This document shows, one piece after another, positions 24,779-33,250 of a DNA stretch of 38,305 bases. This DNA comes from Planctomycetota bacterium (GTDB lineage: Bacteria > Planctomycetota > Phycisphaerae > Sedimentisphaerales > Anaerobacaceae), in contig VGYL01000002.1 of assembly GCA_016872975.1 (NCBI GenBank), positions 1-38,305 on the forward strand. The letters are read 5' to 3'. A program made the position numbers and the translations under genes. The notes below the pieces were generated by a model that worked only from the letters and a program-made list of their open reading frames with translations, was not told the origin of the DNA and ran no database searches. Position 1 is the first letter of the stretch. Each line of letters begins with the position of its first letter.

Positions 24779-26170
24779 ATGACCATCGATTCTCGTGCCA
24801 CCACGCGCCGCCAGTTTCTCCATCGTTCGACCGCTGCGACCGCCGGGGTGGCGCTGGGCTTGAATCTGCTCGGTACGCCGGTCACGCGCCCGGTGTTGGG
24901 CGCCAATGGGAAGGTCCGCGTCGGATTCATCGGCGTGGGCAATCGCGGGACGCAGTTGCTCCACGGATTCATGGCCCAGAACGATGTGGACATCGTCGCC
25001 TTGTGCGACGTTTATGAGCCCTACCTCTCCCGGGACTACAGCCAGGTCGGCCAGGCCGTGATCGATTCCATCGGCGCGCGGGCGCCGAAGATGGGCGAGA
25101 AGTTCGCCGGCGAGGTCGCCCGGTACAAGGATTTCCGCCGGGTGCTCGACCGCAAGGATATCGACGCGGTGGTCATCGCCACGCCGGACCACTGGCATGC
25201 GATTCAGACGATCCAGGCCTGCCAGGCGGGCAAGGACGTGTACGTGGAGAAGCCCCTGTCCGTGACCATTCACGAGGGACGCAAGATGGTCGAGGCCGCC
25301 GCGAAGTACCAGCGGGTCGTCCAGGTGGGCCTGCACCGGCGCTCGTCGGCGGTATACGCCGAGCTGGCGAAACAGATGCAGGGAGGCAAGATCGGCAAGA
25401 TTACGGTCGCCCGGGCCTATCGTGTCAGCAACATGGACCCCGCCGGGATCGGCAAGTACCCCGACACGACCCCGCCCAAGGAGCTGGATTGGGACCTGTG
25501 GCTCGGCCCGCGCCCGCTGCGCCCGTACCGGGACAACATCCCGCTGTACAAGTTCCGCTGGTGGGAGGCCTACTCGTCGCAGGTGGCCAACTGGGGCGTC
25601 CACTACTGCGACGCGATCCGCTGGGTCCTGAAAGAAGAGGCGCCGATCTCGATCTCGGCCCACGGGGGCCGGTTCGCCATCGACGACGACCGCACGATCC
25701 CGGACACGATGGAAGTGATCTTCGAGCTGCCTTCCGGCGTTCTGCTGGTCTTCGGGCAGTACGAGGCCAACGGGCTCGCGCCCCTGGAGTTCGGCGAGAT
25801 CGAGTTCCGCGGCACGCTCGGCAACCTGTACGCGGGCTCGGAGGCCGGCGGCTATAAGCTCGTCGCCTCGCCCGGCGGGCAGTTCCAGCCCGCCAAACCG
25901 CGCATCGCGTCCGAGGAGAAGCCGGGGGTCAAGGGGGTCGACCTGACCGTCCAGCACATCCGCAACTTCGTCGACTGCGTCAAATCGCGGCAGCGCACGA
26001 ACTGCGACATGGAGACGGGACACCGCTCGACGACCTTTGCCCTGCTGGCCAACATCGCCCTGGCGACGAAGTCCCGCCTGGACTGGGACCCCAAGACCGA
26101 GCGCATCACGAACAACAGGGACGCGAACAAGCTGCTGCACTACCGCTACCGCAAGCCCTGGACCCTGTGA
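24779..26170 (+). CDS. Tat-exported Gfo/Idh/MocA family oxidoreductase
   Basis: A 463-residue protein. A near-perfect ribosome site AGGAGG (24766-24771) lies 7 bases before the ATG. The Tat signal is TTRRQFLHRSTAATAGVALGL. The Rossmann domain starts VRVGFIGVGNRGTQLLHGF; VVIATPDHWHAIQTIQACQAGKDVYVEKPLSV contains the EKP lysine. The second domain has the planctomycete/Bacteroidetes features DWDLWLGPRPLRPY, RWWEAYSSQVANWGVHYCDAIRWVL, and the C-terminal HIRNFVDCVKSRQRTNCDMETGHRST. Such exported members oxidise or rearrange sugar derivatives with NAD(P), possibly with tightly bound cofactor. It is divergent from pgi and stands alone. Confidence 0.93.
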   Translation: MTIDSRATTRRQFLHRSTAATAGVALGLNLLGTPVTRPVLGANGKVRVGFIGVGNRGTQLLHGFMAQNDVDIVALCDVYEPYLSRDYSQVGQAVIDSIGARAPKMGEKFAGEVARYKDFRRVLDRKDIDAVVIATPDHWHAIQTIQACQAGKDVYVEKPLSVTIHEGRKMVEAAAKYQRVVQVGLHRRSSAVYAELAKQMQGGKIGKITVARAYRVSNMDPAGIGKYPDTTPPKELDWDLWLGPRPLRPYRDNIPLYKFRWWEAYSSQVANWGVHYCDAIRWVLKEEAPISISAHGGRFAIDDDRTIPDTMEVIFELPSGVLLVFGQYEANGLAPLEFGEIEFRGTLGNLYAGSEAGGYKLVASPGGQFQPAKPRIASEEKPGVKGVDLTVQHIRNFVDCVKSRQRTNCDMETGHRSTTFALLANIALATKSRLDWDPKTERITNNRDANKLLHYRYRKPWTL

Positions 26171-26176
26171 CGGCAG

Positions 26177-26193
26177 GGCCGTCGCGGACGGCC
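26177..26193 (+). terminator. Hairpin after the Gfo/Idh/MocA gene
   Basis: GGCCGTC-GCG-GACGGCC, a perfect 7-bp stem starting 7 bases after the stop. No T-run follows, so it may only protect or pause the transcript. Confidence 0.4.
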
Positions 26194-26221
26194 GATAAAA
26201 GCCGGCCTGGTGCTTCGCTGT

Positions 26222-26324
26222 GTGGACAATGTGGACGGCGTGGACCCCGTGGACGGGAGCGACATTCCCTGAGGTCCACAAAGTCCACGTCGTCCACCTC
26301 GTCCATTCTGTCCACGACGTCCAC
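26222..26324. repeat. Inverted arrays of 9-nt units (GTGGACnnn and GTCCACnnn)
   Basis: GTGGAC occurs at 26222, 26231, 26240 and 26249, exactly 9 apart. Its inverse GTCCAC (one variant GTCCAT) occurs at 26274, 26283, 26292, 26301, 26310 and 26319, again 9 apart. Together they can fold as a long stem. The 327-base gap between the oxidoreductase and the pseudopilin holds this, the terminator-like hairpin and nothing else I can name. Confidence 0.8.
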
Positions 26325-26497
26325 GCAAAGACTCCCGCCGCCGGGGGCGCGGCTACGTCCGATATCGGCTGGGCCTGTTACTCAAGATCTGCCCCGAATT
26401 AGCCGACAAGACCTGTGGCACACTCTGACAGGGAGGGCGTTTCCCGGGACGGATTCGAAACCGGCCACCGACGAAGACTCGTGCGGCGGACTGTCGA

Positions 26498-26932
26498 ATG
26501 GTAAAGACTTACAGAGGATTCACGGTTGTTGAACTCCTGGTGGTCGTGCTGATCGTGGGCATTCTGGTCACCGCGGCGATTCCGATGATGAAGGGCCGCA
26601 CCGATGCCACGAAGTGGTCTGAAGCCAAAATGGCGATGGGAACCATCGCTCGGGCCCTGCGCACCTACGGCACGGAGAAAGGTAGCTTCGCGGATGCCCC
26701 GAGCCTCGCAGAACTCGGCATCATGGACAGCGACCTGGACGGCACATATTTCTCCCACGAGGCCTACACGATCACCTCGGCCTCCGCGTCGAACGGACAA
26801 ACCAGCTTCGTGATCACCTGCACCGTGGTCGATTCCCTGCGGGCCGATGTCCCGACCAGCCCTGCCGTCATGGCCCTGACCTGCAACGCCGGCAATGGCT
26901 ACCAGCCTACCTTCGCCGCTCTCGGCGAATGA
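26498..26932 (+). CDS. Type II/IV pseudopilin
   Basis: A 144-residue protein with a class III prepilin leader: MVKTYRG then FTVVELLVVVLIVGILVTAAIP, with Glu at +5 after the G/F cleavage site. The rest is a small globular part (ARALRTYGTEKGSFADAPSLAELGIMDSDLDGTYFSHEAYTITS), similar in plan to GspG-like or PilA-like minor pilins. It would be processed by a prepilin peptidase and inserted in the inner membrane. No secretion or pilus genes are adjacent, so it is an orphan, as is common in planctomycetes. The ribosome site is weak (GGCGGA). Confidence 0.9.
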   Translation: MVKTYRGFTVVELLVVVLIVGILVTAAIPMMKGRTDATKWSEAKMAMGTIARALRTYGTEKGSFADAPSLAELGIMDSDLDGTYFSHEAYTITSASASNGQTSFVITCTVVDSLRADVPTSPAVMALTCNAGNGYQPTFAALGE

Positions 26933-26955
26933 CCCCCCGAGACCACCGCGACGGC

Positions 26956-27109
26956 GGAAATCCGAAATCCGACACCGCGAAAGCGGGAGACCGACAAATC
27001 CAAAGGACCCAGAGTCAAGACGGAGCCCCCGGCCGGCCCAGGCGTTTCGGTCATTCGTGCTTTGAATTTTGAATTTGTTTCGAATTTCGGACTTCGCTAT
27101 TCGAATTCC
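26956..27109. repeat. AT-rich family H pair in inverted orientation (copies 4 and 5)
   Basis: The left part (GGAAATCCGAAATCCGAC) and the right part (27045-27109, TTCGGTCATTCGTGCTTTGA to CGAATTC) are inverse-oriented copies. The right part reaches into the end of the hydrolase gene and codes its last residues, NSEVRNSKQIQNSKHE. Confidence 0.65.
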
Positions 27110-28040
27110 CGCCCCCCGGTGTTTTGAGAAACCCCTGGTATCGCAGCCAATTGGCGCAGGCCTGGGTCCACGCGGCGCATGGATGATTCACCGGGCGGAC
27201 GCCGAAGTCGTGCGTGGCGGTGGCGTAGATGTGCAGCTCCGTCGGCACGCCGGCCTTTTGCAGCGCCAGGAACATCGTTACGCTGTGCTCCGGCGGGCTG
27301 ATGATATCGGCCCCGCCGTGCACGAGGAAGATCGGCGGCGTCCCGGCGGGAATCCGCAGACCCGAGGCGATCTCGTCCTTGTCCTTTGCCTTGAGATAGC
27401 CCGAATAGGCCGCGATGGCGAAGTCGGGCCGGCAGGAGATCTTGTCCACGTCGTCGACCGGTGCGTAGGTCCGCTTTTCGAAGCTCGTCGCGGTCGCAAT
27501 GGCCAGATGCCCGCCCGCCGAGAAGCCTATCATCCCGATCTGCTGCGGCTGGAGGCCCCATTCCCCGGCCTTGCTCCGCACGAGACTGACCGCCCGCTGG
27601 GCATCCTGGAGCGGCCGCCGGGCCGGCTCGCCCTTGACCTCATCCGGCCGCCGCGGCACGCGGTACTTGAGGATGATCCCGGTGACCCCGATCGAGTTCA
27701 ACCACGCGGCCACCTCCTCGCCCTCCAGTTGCCAGTAGAGGTCCCAGTACCCGCCCCCCGGACAGATCAGGACCGCCGTTCCGGTGTCCTGATCCTTCGG
27801 TGGCCGATAGATCGTCAGCGTCGGCCGGGTGACATTGGTCACCAGTGTCGTCGATTCCGTCACCTCGACATATTTGCGGCTCGACTTCGGCGACGGCCGC
27901 GTCTTCTCCGCCCCCACCGTCCCCGGCTCCTCCGGCGCCTCCCCCGGCCAAACCGTCACCACCAGCGGCTCCTGTGCCGCCGCCGCCGCATCAACTCCAC
28001 ACATCCCAACGACCAGAGAAACCGTCAATGCAAATCGCAT
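27051..28040 (-). CDS. Secreted alpha/beta hydrolase (acetyl-xylan esterase-like, BD-FAE type)
   Basis: A 329-residue protein with signal peptide MRFALTVSLVVGMCGVDAAAA. Core motifs: TAVLICPGGGYWDLYWQLEGEEVAAWLN (oxyanion GGGY), the nucleophile elbow IGMIGFSAGGHLA, then IFLVHGGADIISPPEHS (acid) and ATHDFGVR (catalytic His). This is the exported esterase/lipase group that removes acyl groups from plant or algal polysaccharides. The last about 18 residues are not part of the fold: they are coded by a family H repeat that covers the stop codon. AAAGGACGA precedes the ATG, at a rather long distance. Confidence 0.92.
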   Translation of the reverse strand: MRFALTVSLVVGMCGVDAAAAAQEPLVVTVWPGEAPEEPGTVGAEKTRPSPKSSRKYVEVTESTTLVTNVTRPTLTIYRPPKDQDTGTAVLICPGGGYWDLYWQLEGEEVAAWLNSIGVTGIILKYRVPRRPDEVKGEPARRPLQDAQRAVSLVRSKAGEWGLQPQQIGMIGFSAGGHLAIATATSFEKRTYAPVDDVDKISCRPDFAIAAYSGYLKAKDKDEIASGLRIPAGTPPIFLVHGGADIISPPEHSVTMFLALQKAGVPTELHIYATATHDFGVRPVNHPCAAWTQACANWLRYQGFLKTPGGGNSNSEVRNSKQIQNSKHE

Positions 28041-28146
28041 AATTGATTGATCGTCCTTTCATTGCATTGCCCGATCTGTTTGGCGTTTGCCTCGGTACCG
28101 TCGACGGCTCAACATGTTGCCCTGCAGACTCCTCTCGTTGGGGCTC

Positions 28147-28692
28147 CTATCGGTTGTTGTATCTTGGCAACACGTCTCTTGCCACTACGCGGATTGCCCG
28201 TTGCATCGCGCGCGTTAGGGTGTCGCAGTCCCTTAGGACTACTTCCAAGAAGCCAAACGCAAGGGGAAAATGGCAGTGGCGCATCGGGTCGGGAGCGCAG
28301 GATATATGGAGGTGCGGCCCCTGTTTTAGGTCGTCGGTGTCGGCCGGGTCAGTATGAATGCAGAGTAACTCATCGTACTTGTGTGCCGCAGGCAAGATCG
28401 CTAACAATGTGAAGTATGCGCGCTCGAGCGTGAAGGTGTCACCCGCAGAAGCCCGCCACGACTCATAGTAGCGGCAACGAAGCCCTTGTATTGAAGTCCG
28501 GAAGCTCTCTTCAGTACGGATGGAGCCCCCCGTTTTCTCATCGGTTGCGACAAGTCTGATCGCACCTCCAGGGCCGGACCTCGCATAGCGAACTGCCACA
28601 CGCGAGTCTCCTTCGCGAAGCGGAATGAACATCTCATGCAGCGTGTTCGAACGCTGGCGCAGATTCCGCTCTGGCACCGTGATCAACGCCAT
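28147..28692 (-). CDS. Unknown protein with paired HxH motif, linked to the methyltransferase
   Basis: A 181-residue protein that I cannot place. Residues 124-144 read KQGPHLHISCAPDPMRHCHFP, with H127-x-H129 and H139-x-H141, which could bind a metal. The rest is mixed alpha/beta without signal or membrane parts. The ATG is 4 bases after the stop of the methyltransferase gene, so the two are one transcript. The constant pairing of a methyltransferase with a small unknown protein suggests a restriction or defence role, but no known nuclease motif is seen. Base composition is lower in GC than the neighbours, like the methyltransferase. Confidence 0.72.
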   Translation of the reverse strand: MALITVPERNLRQRSNTLHEMFIPLREGDSRVAVRYARSGPGGAIRLVATDEKTGGSIRTEESFRTSIQGLRCRYYESWRASAGDTFTLERAYFTLLAILPAAHKYDELLCIHTDPADTDDLKQGPHLHISCAPDPMRHCHFPLAFGFLEVVLRDCDTLTRAMQRAIRVVARDVLPRYNNR

Positions 28693-28696
28693 AGTC

Positions 28697-31315
28697 TTAG
28701 TCGCCTATGCCAACAAGGGACAGTTGCGATTCCGAAAGGCCAAATGCTTGACCGACGGCTCTATCCAAATCCCCCATCACCTTGGGATTGCCCGGCGAAC
28801 TGGCGAGTGTGTCCACAAGTCCCACGATCTTTCGCGTCAACGGAGCCGGAAGCGAGGCGGGTCCGGGTATGTGGAAGTCACGCAATGTCTTGACCTCCAG
28901 CATCAGGTAAGCCCGTTTGTACTTGTGTGATGATGAGGCGAGTTGCCAGTGGCCGATTGCAGAGTTCATTACAGCGCATACGACTTTGAGCAGGGACAAC
29001 CCTCCTTTACCAGAGCGGGGGACCAGATATGGACAGTGTGAGACAGCGTACCTGCCTTCCGTGTCGATACCGAATCGCGGTAGCAGGACCAGATGTGGCG
29101 TGACGATCTTAGGTACGAACATCTTGTCAGGTGAACGCGGCCGTTCGGGTTTCCACCACTCGACCGTTCCACGTCGCACACTGGAACGACCCGCCAGCCG
29201 ATCTTTCGACTTGCTCAAATACTTCCAGGTCTCCGGGTAGCTCTTGCGTAGGTCGGTCTCACTGAGTTGTTCACCATCTGGACCAAAGGGCAGGAAGACT
29301 ACCGTTGTCGGCCTTGTCGGAACACCAAACCTCACCATTTGGCGATCCGGAAGGATAGGACGCCAGATATCTCGCTCGCCCTTGGGACAATCCCGCGATG
29401 GCAGGACGAAGATGTCGTCCGCGCCTGTGACAAGCCCTTGTCGCACCTCAATAAACTGTTCGAGACGAGGATGTAGCTCGATGGCATTCTGGAGCGCTGT
29501 TTCCTCTGGGCGGAGAACATGCCAACGGTCACGGCGAAAGTTGTCCTGGCCCGCTTCGAAGACTCGGTATCCATCACTCGCAATGGTCCGGCCTGCCAGA
29601 GCGTCTTGGAGCGCGGCTCCCACGAACTCCTGGCACTTCACAATAGTTGCGGGGATGTGGCGCTCGCTCGTTCGTTCCGCGATAAGGAGGATGACATACA
29701 CCCCAGTCTGCTCGAAGACCGGTACTTCTGAGAGATCGGCAAGTACTCTGATAGTGAACGTCTCAGATATCTGTTGGCGGAGTTGTGACGCGCTCTTTGA
29801 AAGGAGAAAACTGTGCGGCAAGACAAAGCAGACCATCCCGCCTGGTGCAGTGTGGTCGATTGCTGCCTTCAAGAACGCGAGATAGAGGTCTTGTTTTCCC
29901 AGACCTTGTTCCGGCATATACGACGACAGTCGTTCGCGAATTGTGGTCGAGAGCCCATCCCATTTGACGAACGGCGGATTCGCGATAACGACATCGAACA
30001 TCCAGTCTGGGTGCTGCCGAAGACGTTGGATGGCCTCGCCCGCCTCAATGTTCAACGTCGGGGGAAACCTGCCGGTTAGCACCAAATGCAGGAGAGATAG
30101 GGAAAGTCGCGTTGCCTGACACGCGTTGGGGTCAACATCAATCCCATGTGTGTTCGCGAACGATTCCTGAACTGACTCCGTTGAGAAGGTCTCGTTGGCC
30201 GGATCACACTGCATCTCCAGTAATGTCCGGAGAAACATGCCGGATCCGCACGCCGGATCCATCGTACGTAGCGCACGGAACGATCGTGGTGTTCGATGCT
30301 CTCTCAGATATCGGGCGAAGAACCGTGCAACGTACTGTGGAGTGCAGACACTGCCAAGGTCCTTGTTCTGAAGTTCCTCGGGGAGTTCTCGGAATAGCAT
30401 CAGGTCCGACGGGCTGTTGTCACGCAGGACCGAGACATAGTGCTCATAGATGCGGCTCAGCGCGTGTTTGGAGATCAGGTGGAAGTTGTACCTATAGGGA
30501 GAATACCGACTCCAGTAGAAATTGCGAGCCAGATCCTGCAAGGACTCGGCGTCCCAGGCATCGAAGACATCCAGTTGGTCAAGAATCTCCTTGAGCCAGT
30601 CGGGCAGATTCGTTTGACCCATGCGCTCAAACGCCAGATAGATGAGAGATTTTGCGTTCCTCCGAGCCGGCGGGAGTCCGCTGAGCAGCGAGATGAGCAG
30701 CCCCTTCTCCAACGGCTGCATACGATTTCGGTAGTCCTCAAGAGCGCGGACCAAGATGACGGAATTGATCAGGGCAGAGACTTGTGGCAAGCCGACGCGA
30801 TTACCCAAGTCGCTTCGAACCGCACGCTTCCAGAATGACACCGTAGCGATGAGGGCATCATCCAGTGCCTTGACGTTGGGATTTGGGCGGTTGCCTGTCA
30901 GACGATCAAAAGCATCTGCCCGCCAGACGTCCTCTGACAGGGTTGCGGGAAAGAAGTGGTCATACGGTGGGTCTGTCCGATTGAATACCACCCGCATCCC
31001 GCGCCCCTCGGGAAGCAAGTGCCAATCCACCAAGTTGTTGTACGAAAGTTCAAGCAACGTTCGACGCTCTGACACGGTGAGGTCCATGTACGGAGTATCT
31101 GTCCGTAGGAAGGAGATGACGGCGGTCCGGTCAAAGCCATGCTCCACCACCAAGTGTCCGTTGCAGAACCGCTCCGTGCCAGGGTATCGGTCGAGTTGAT
31201 CGCTGGGGCGCCAGCCGAACTCGCTGGCAAACCGCCGAAGAGCATCAATCGCTTCGATACCCTGGATGTCCTGATCCGTGAGATCACGAAGGAGTTTCGA
31301 GCCTCGATCAGCCAT
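28697..31315 (-). CDS. N6-adenine DNA methyltransferase, Eco57I/TaqI type
   Basis: An 872-residue protein. SAM-binding motif DPACGSGMFL is at 353-362 and the catalytic NPPF at 446-449, the gamma-type order of adenine methyltransferases. AAIDHTAPGGMVCFVLPHSFLLSKSASQLRQQI and the C-terminal part (WRPILPDRQMVRFG, VPKIVTPHLVLLPRFGIDTEGRYAVSHCPYLVPR, AVMNSAIGHWQLASSSHKYKRAYLMLEVKTLRDFHIP) fit a TaqI-like target-recognition domain. The first 330 residues are helical and unassigned; I see no clear PD-(D/E)xK nuclease, so a fused restriction activity is not shown. It is followed after 4 bases by the HxH protein. The lower GC and mixed codon use point to acquisition by transfer. Confidence 0.93.
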   Translation of the reverse strand: MADRGSKLLRDLTDQDIQGIEAIDALRRFASEFGWRPSDQLDRYPGTERFCNGHLVVEHGFDRTAVISFLRTDTPYMDLTVSERRTLLELSYNNLVDWHLLPEGRGMRVVFNRTDPPYDHFFPATLSEDVWRADAFDRLTGNRPNPNVKALDDALIATVSFWKRAVRSDLGNRVGLPQVSALINSVILVRALEDYRNRMQPLEKGLLISLLSGLPPARRNAKSLIYLAFERMGQTNLPDWLKEILDQLDVFDAWDAESLQDLARNFYWSRYSPYRYNFHLISKHALSRIYEHYVSVLRDNSPSDLMLFRELPEELQNKDLGSVCTPQYVARFFARYLREHRTPRSFRALRTMDPACGSGMFLRTLLEMQCDPANETFSTESVQESFANTHGIDVDPNACQATRLSLSLLHLVLTGRFPPTLNIEAGEAIQRLRQHPDWMFDVVIANPPFVKWDGLSTTIRERLSSYMPEQGLGKQDLYLAFLKAAIDHTAPGGMVCFVLPHSFLLSKSASQLRQQISETFTIRVLADLSEVPVFEQTGVYVILLIAERTSERHIPATIVKCQEFVGAALQDALAGRTIASDGYRVFEAGQDNFRRDRWHVLRPEETALQNAIELHPRLEQFIEVRQGLVTGADDIFVLPSRDCPKGERDIWRPILPDRQMVRFGVPTRPTTVVFLPFGPDGEQLSETDLRKSYPETWKYLSKSKDRLAGRSSVRRGTVEWWKPERPRSPDKMFVPKIVTPHLVLLPRFGIDTEGRYAVSHCPYLVPRSGKGGLSLLKVVCAVMNSAIGHWQLASSSHKYKRAYLMLEVKTLRDFHIPGPASLPAPLTRKIVGLVDTLASSPGNPKVMGDLDRAVGQAFGLSESQLSLVGIGD

Positions 31316-31365
31316 GTGATGCCCCGAATCCTATCACAACCATCTGTCTCTCTGAATCCACACCG

Positions 31366-31405
31366 CGTCAGATTCCAGCAGAAGTTGCCGGTTCAAGATC
31401 TGACG
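31366..31405. promoter_or_regulatory. Inverted repeat upstream of the methyltransferase gene
   Basis: CGTCAGAT (31366-31373) and ATCTGACG (31398-31405) are perfect inverse copies with 24 bases between, about 50 bases before the start codon. This could be an operator or an RNA hairpin; the rest of the 233-base gap shows nothing clear. Confidence 0.35.
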
Positions 31406-31548
31406 TGTCCATCAGTTGATGCTTGATAGTAGAGGATCACTGGTGCATTGTAAAGATGGAAATGCAGGAGAAGGCGAGCGGGCGAACCCCATGCCACCAC
31501 AGTCGTTCTTGCGCGGGACCTTCGCGGACCCGGGAGTTGTCGCTGATT

Positions 31549-31776
31549 CTATGCGGTCTTCTGGGTTATCAGGTCTTTGTCGAACTCCAGCCTGTAGGAT
31601 AGGATTGTCTTCAAGTCGATTTTCTTGGAGGCCTCCAGAATCTCGATGCCCACGATTCTGCCGTTCGCGGTCGTGTCCAGATTGACGCCCTCCGTGATTT
31701 CCACGACCCCTTCCGGCGTCTCATTGCCCAACTCCAAGTACAGGGCATCGACCTCGTCGTCGTAATGTACCCTCAT
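31549..31776 (-). CDS. DUF2283 family protein
   Basis: A 75-residue protein: MRVHYDDEVDALYLELG, then VVEITEGVNLDTTANGRIVGIEILEASKKI, the DUF2283 pattern. Members are small beta-rich proteins often encoded next to DUF4258 genes and suspected to be antitoxin-like. It overlaps the DUF4258 gene by 4 bases (ATGA). The tail about residues 58-75 is free of known features. Confidence 0.9.
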   Translation of the reverse strand: MRVHYDDEVDALYLELGNETPEGVVEITEGVNLDTTANGRIVGIEILEASKKIDLKTILSYRLEFDKDLITQKTA

Positions 31777-32003
31777 GGGGTCCGTCCTTTCTTCCAGGGA
31801 TAGTTCGTTATCACGGTTATTCTATCACCTTCCACGGCGGCCACAATCTTCAGTGGATATCGGAAGCCTTCGACCTTCTCGACGATCTCGTGTCTGCCTG
31901 GAGGTAGGAGCCTTTCCTTCAGGAGAGCGACGACCAGGGATTGGGGAATCTTGTACAGAGCCGCCCTTCTTCGTGCATGACGGGAAAACTGGATTTCCAC
32001 CAT
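31773..32003 (-). CDS. DUF4258 family protein
   Basis: A 76-residue protein beginning VEIQFSRHARRRAALYKIPQSLVVALL, followed by a beta-hairpin RYPLKIVAAVEGDRITVITNYPWKKG. DUF4258 is related in pattern to RelE-like toxins and is usually paired with DUF2283, as here. RNase activity is unproven. Coupled to the DUF2283 gene by ATGA overlap and 7 bases behind the DUF104 gene. Confidence 0.88.
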   Translation of the reverse strand: MVEIQFSRHARRRAALYKIPQSLVVALLKERLLPPGRHEIVEKVEGFRYPLKIVAAVEGDRITVITNYPWKKGRTP

Positions 32004-32010
32004 GAAGCTC

Positions 32011-32223
32011 CTATCGTTGCCTCATGTGTTGCTCAATGGCATCGATCTGCTCGTCCGTGAGTCCTTCATAGACTCGCGCTGCCAGGGCCAGCACGTCGCC
32101 CGGTTCCTCAATGGGTTGGACCACCAGACGCACCTTCTGGCCTTCCGTAAGCTCCACGTCGGCAGGGGCAACGGGGCGAAAGCTCCCATGCTCGTAGACC
32201 GCTTCGATTGTTTCTGTCTTCAT
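32011..32223 (-). CDS. DUF104 (AF2212-like) antitoxin-family protein
   Basis: A 70-residue protein: MKTETIEAVYEHGSFRPVAPADVELTEGQKVRLVVQP is the DUF104 pattern (swapped-hairpin AbrB-like). The ATG at 32223 follows AAAGGAG; the frame open to 32295 is not needed. DUF104 proteins normally accompany PIN-domain VapC toxins; here the following gene is DUF4258, so either the toxin was lost or the three genes form a different set. Confidence 0.85.
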   Translation of the reverse strand: MKTETIEAVYEHGSFRPVAPADVELTEGQKVRLVVQPIEEPGDVLALAARVYEGLTDEQIDAIEQHMRQR

Positions 32224-32398
32224 CGAATTGCTCCTTTGTACCACAGCAATATTATAGCGGTCTTTGCGGTTCTTGTCCTCGTCTTTTCGAGACAATCGAA
32301 GCGGTGCATTGTCCGTATCCGGCCCGCTGTCCGCCGGTGCCTTTCAGGCGGGATTCCTTGATCTGCAACGTCCACAAGTCACCTCGTAAGATGCAGAA

Positions 32399-32419
32399 GG
32401 TGTGCACAGCACACCCTAC
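32399..32419. repeat. Short palindrome, family G
   Basis: GGTGTGCACAGCACACCCTAC: arms GGTGTGC/GCACACC. It lies in the 250-base gap before the amidohydrolases, in which I see no gene. Confidence 0.55.
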
Positions 32420-32473
32420 AGTTGCTGCTCGGGCCCCATGCGAAAAAGGCCCAAGGTCAGAGACGCAGCCCCG

Positions 32474-33250
32474 TCACAACCGCAGCCAGGTCGCCGCGTT
32501 CTGGTGGCGGATTCTCTCTTTGTCCGGCTCGGGGGTGTCGAGGACTTCCAGTTTCACCAGGGCGGGGTCGGGGTAGTTGAAGGGCATGCCGGTGCCGAAG
32601 ACCAGCCGGTCGGGACCCAGGTTGGTGAGCAGTTGGCCCAACTCGTTCGCCAGTACGGCGGTCAGACGCGAAATCTCGATGGCGTAGTTGGGTGGCAGGC
32701 CGTTGTCTTTGCGGCCCAGCGCGGAGGACACGTAGCCGGCGCCGTTGAGCAGGAGAAAGCGGGCCTGCGGGTGGGCCTTCACCAGCGCGACGATCTCGGC
32801 CTGCGGCACGTCGGGGACGTTCAGCAGCCAACTCCGCTGGCGGTTGTCCTCCACGCGCAGGGGGATGGAAATCACCACGTTTCGCTCCGTGGCGGCGGCG
32901 ATCAGTTCCGCGCAGCAGGCGTCGGACAGCCCGTAGTTGTGCCACTTGGGATAGAGGCGCAGGCCCGTCATGCCGAATTCTTCATGGCAGATCTTCAGAT
33001 CGTCCTGCCACCCGGCGTAGAAGGGGTTGAGGACCGCAAAGGGGATCAGCCGGTCGCGGTGGCGGCAGGCTTCTTCCATCAACTCCTCGTTGCCCGCCTG
33101 GGCGTTGCGGTAGGTGATCGCCGCGGCGCTGGAGACGACCGCCTTGTCGATCCCCTTGGCATCCATCAAGGCCAGCAGCGAGGCCGCCGTGTTGTGCCGC
33201 AGCCGCCGGAACGCAAAAGGGCCTAGATACGCATTCACGTCGATGATCAT
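32474..33250 (-). CDS. Amidohydrolase-like protein lacking the HxH metal site
   Basis: A 258-residue barrel protein of the amidohydrolase-2 (TIM-barrel) type: MIIDVNAYLGPFAFRRLRHNTAASLLALMDAKGIDKAVVSS, GLRLYPKWHNYGL, VVISIPLRVEDNRQRSW, LLTNLGPDRLVFGTGMPFNYP. Where the family normally has IDxHxH, this has IDVNAY, so the first two metal ligands are absent. The ATG overlaps the upstream stop as ATGA, with GGGGAGG before it; the long frame to 33904 is the other gene's shadow. It may be an inactive subunit of the neighbour or bind ligand without metal. Confidence 0.85.
   Translation of the reverse strand: MIIDVNAYLGPFAFRRLRHNTAASLLALMDAKGIDKAVVSSAAAITYRNAQAGNEELMEEACRHRDRLIPFAVLNPFYAGWQDDLKICHEEFGMTGLRLYPKWHNYGLSDACCAELIAAATERNVVISIPLRVEDNRQRSWLLNVPDVPQAEIVALVKAHPQARFLLLNGAGYVSSALGRKDNGLPPNYAIEISRLTAVLANELGQLLTNLGPDRLVFGTGMPFNYPDPALVKLEVLDTPEPDKERIRHQNAATWLRL

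Noticed and set aside
26428-26446. Sigma-54 promoter before the pseudopilin (TGGCAC)
   Set aside because: The -24-like TGGCAC is present but no GC at the -12 position with the right spacing.
31316-31548. tRNA or small RNA gene (GGTTCAAGATC word)
   Set aside because: The surrounding bases do not form the four arms of a tRNA; only a single 8-bp stem is seen.
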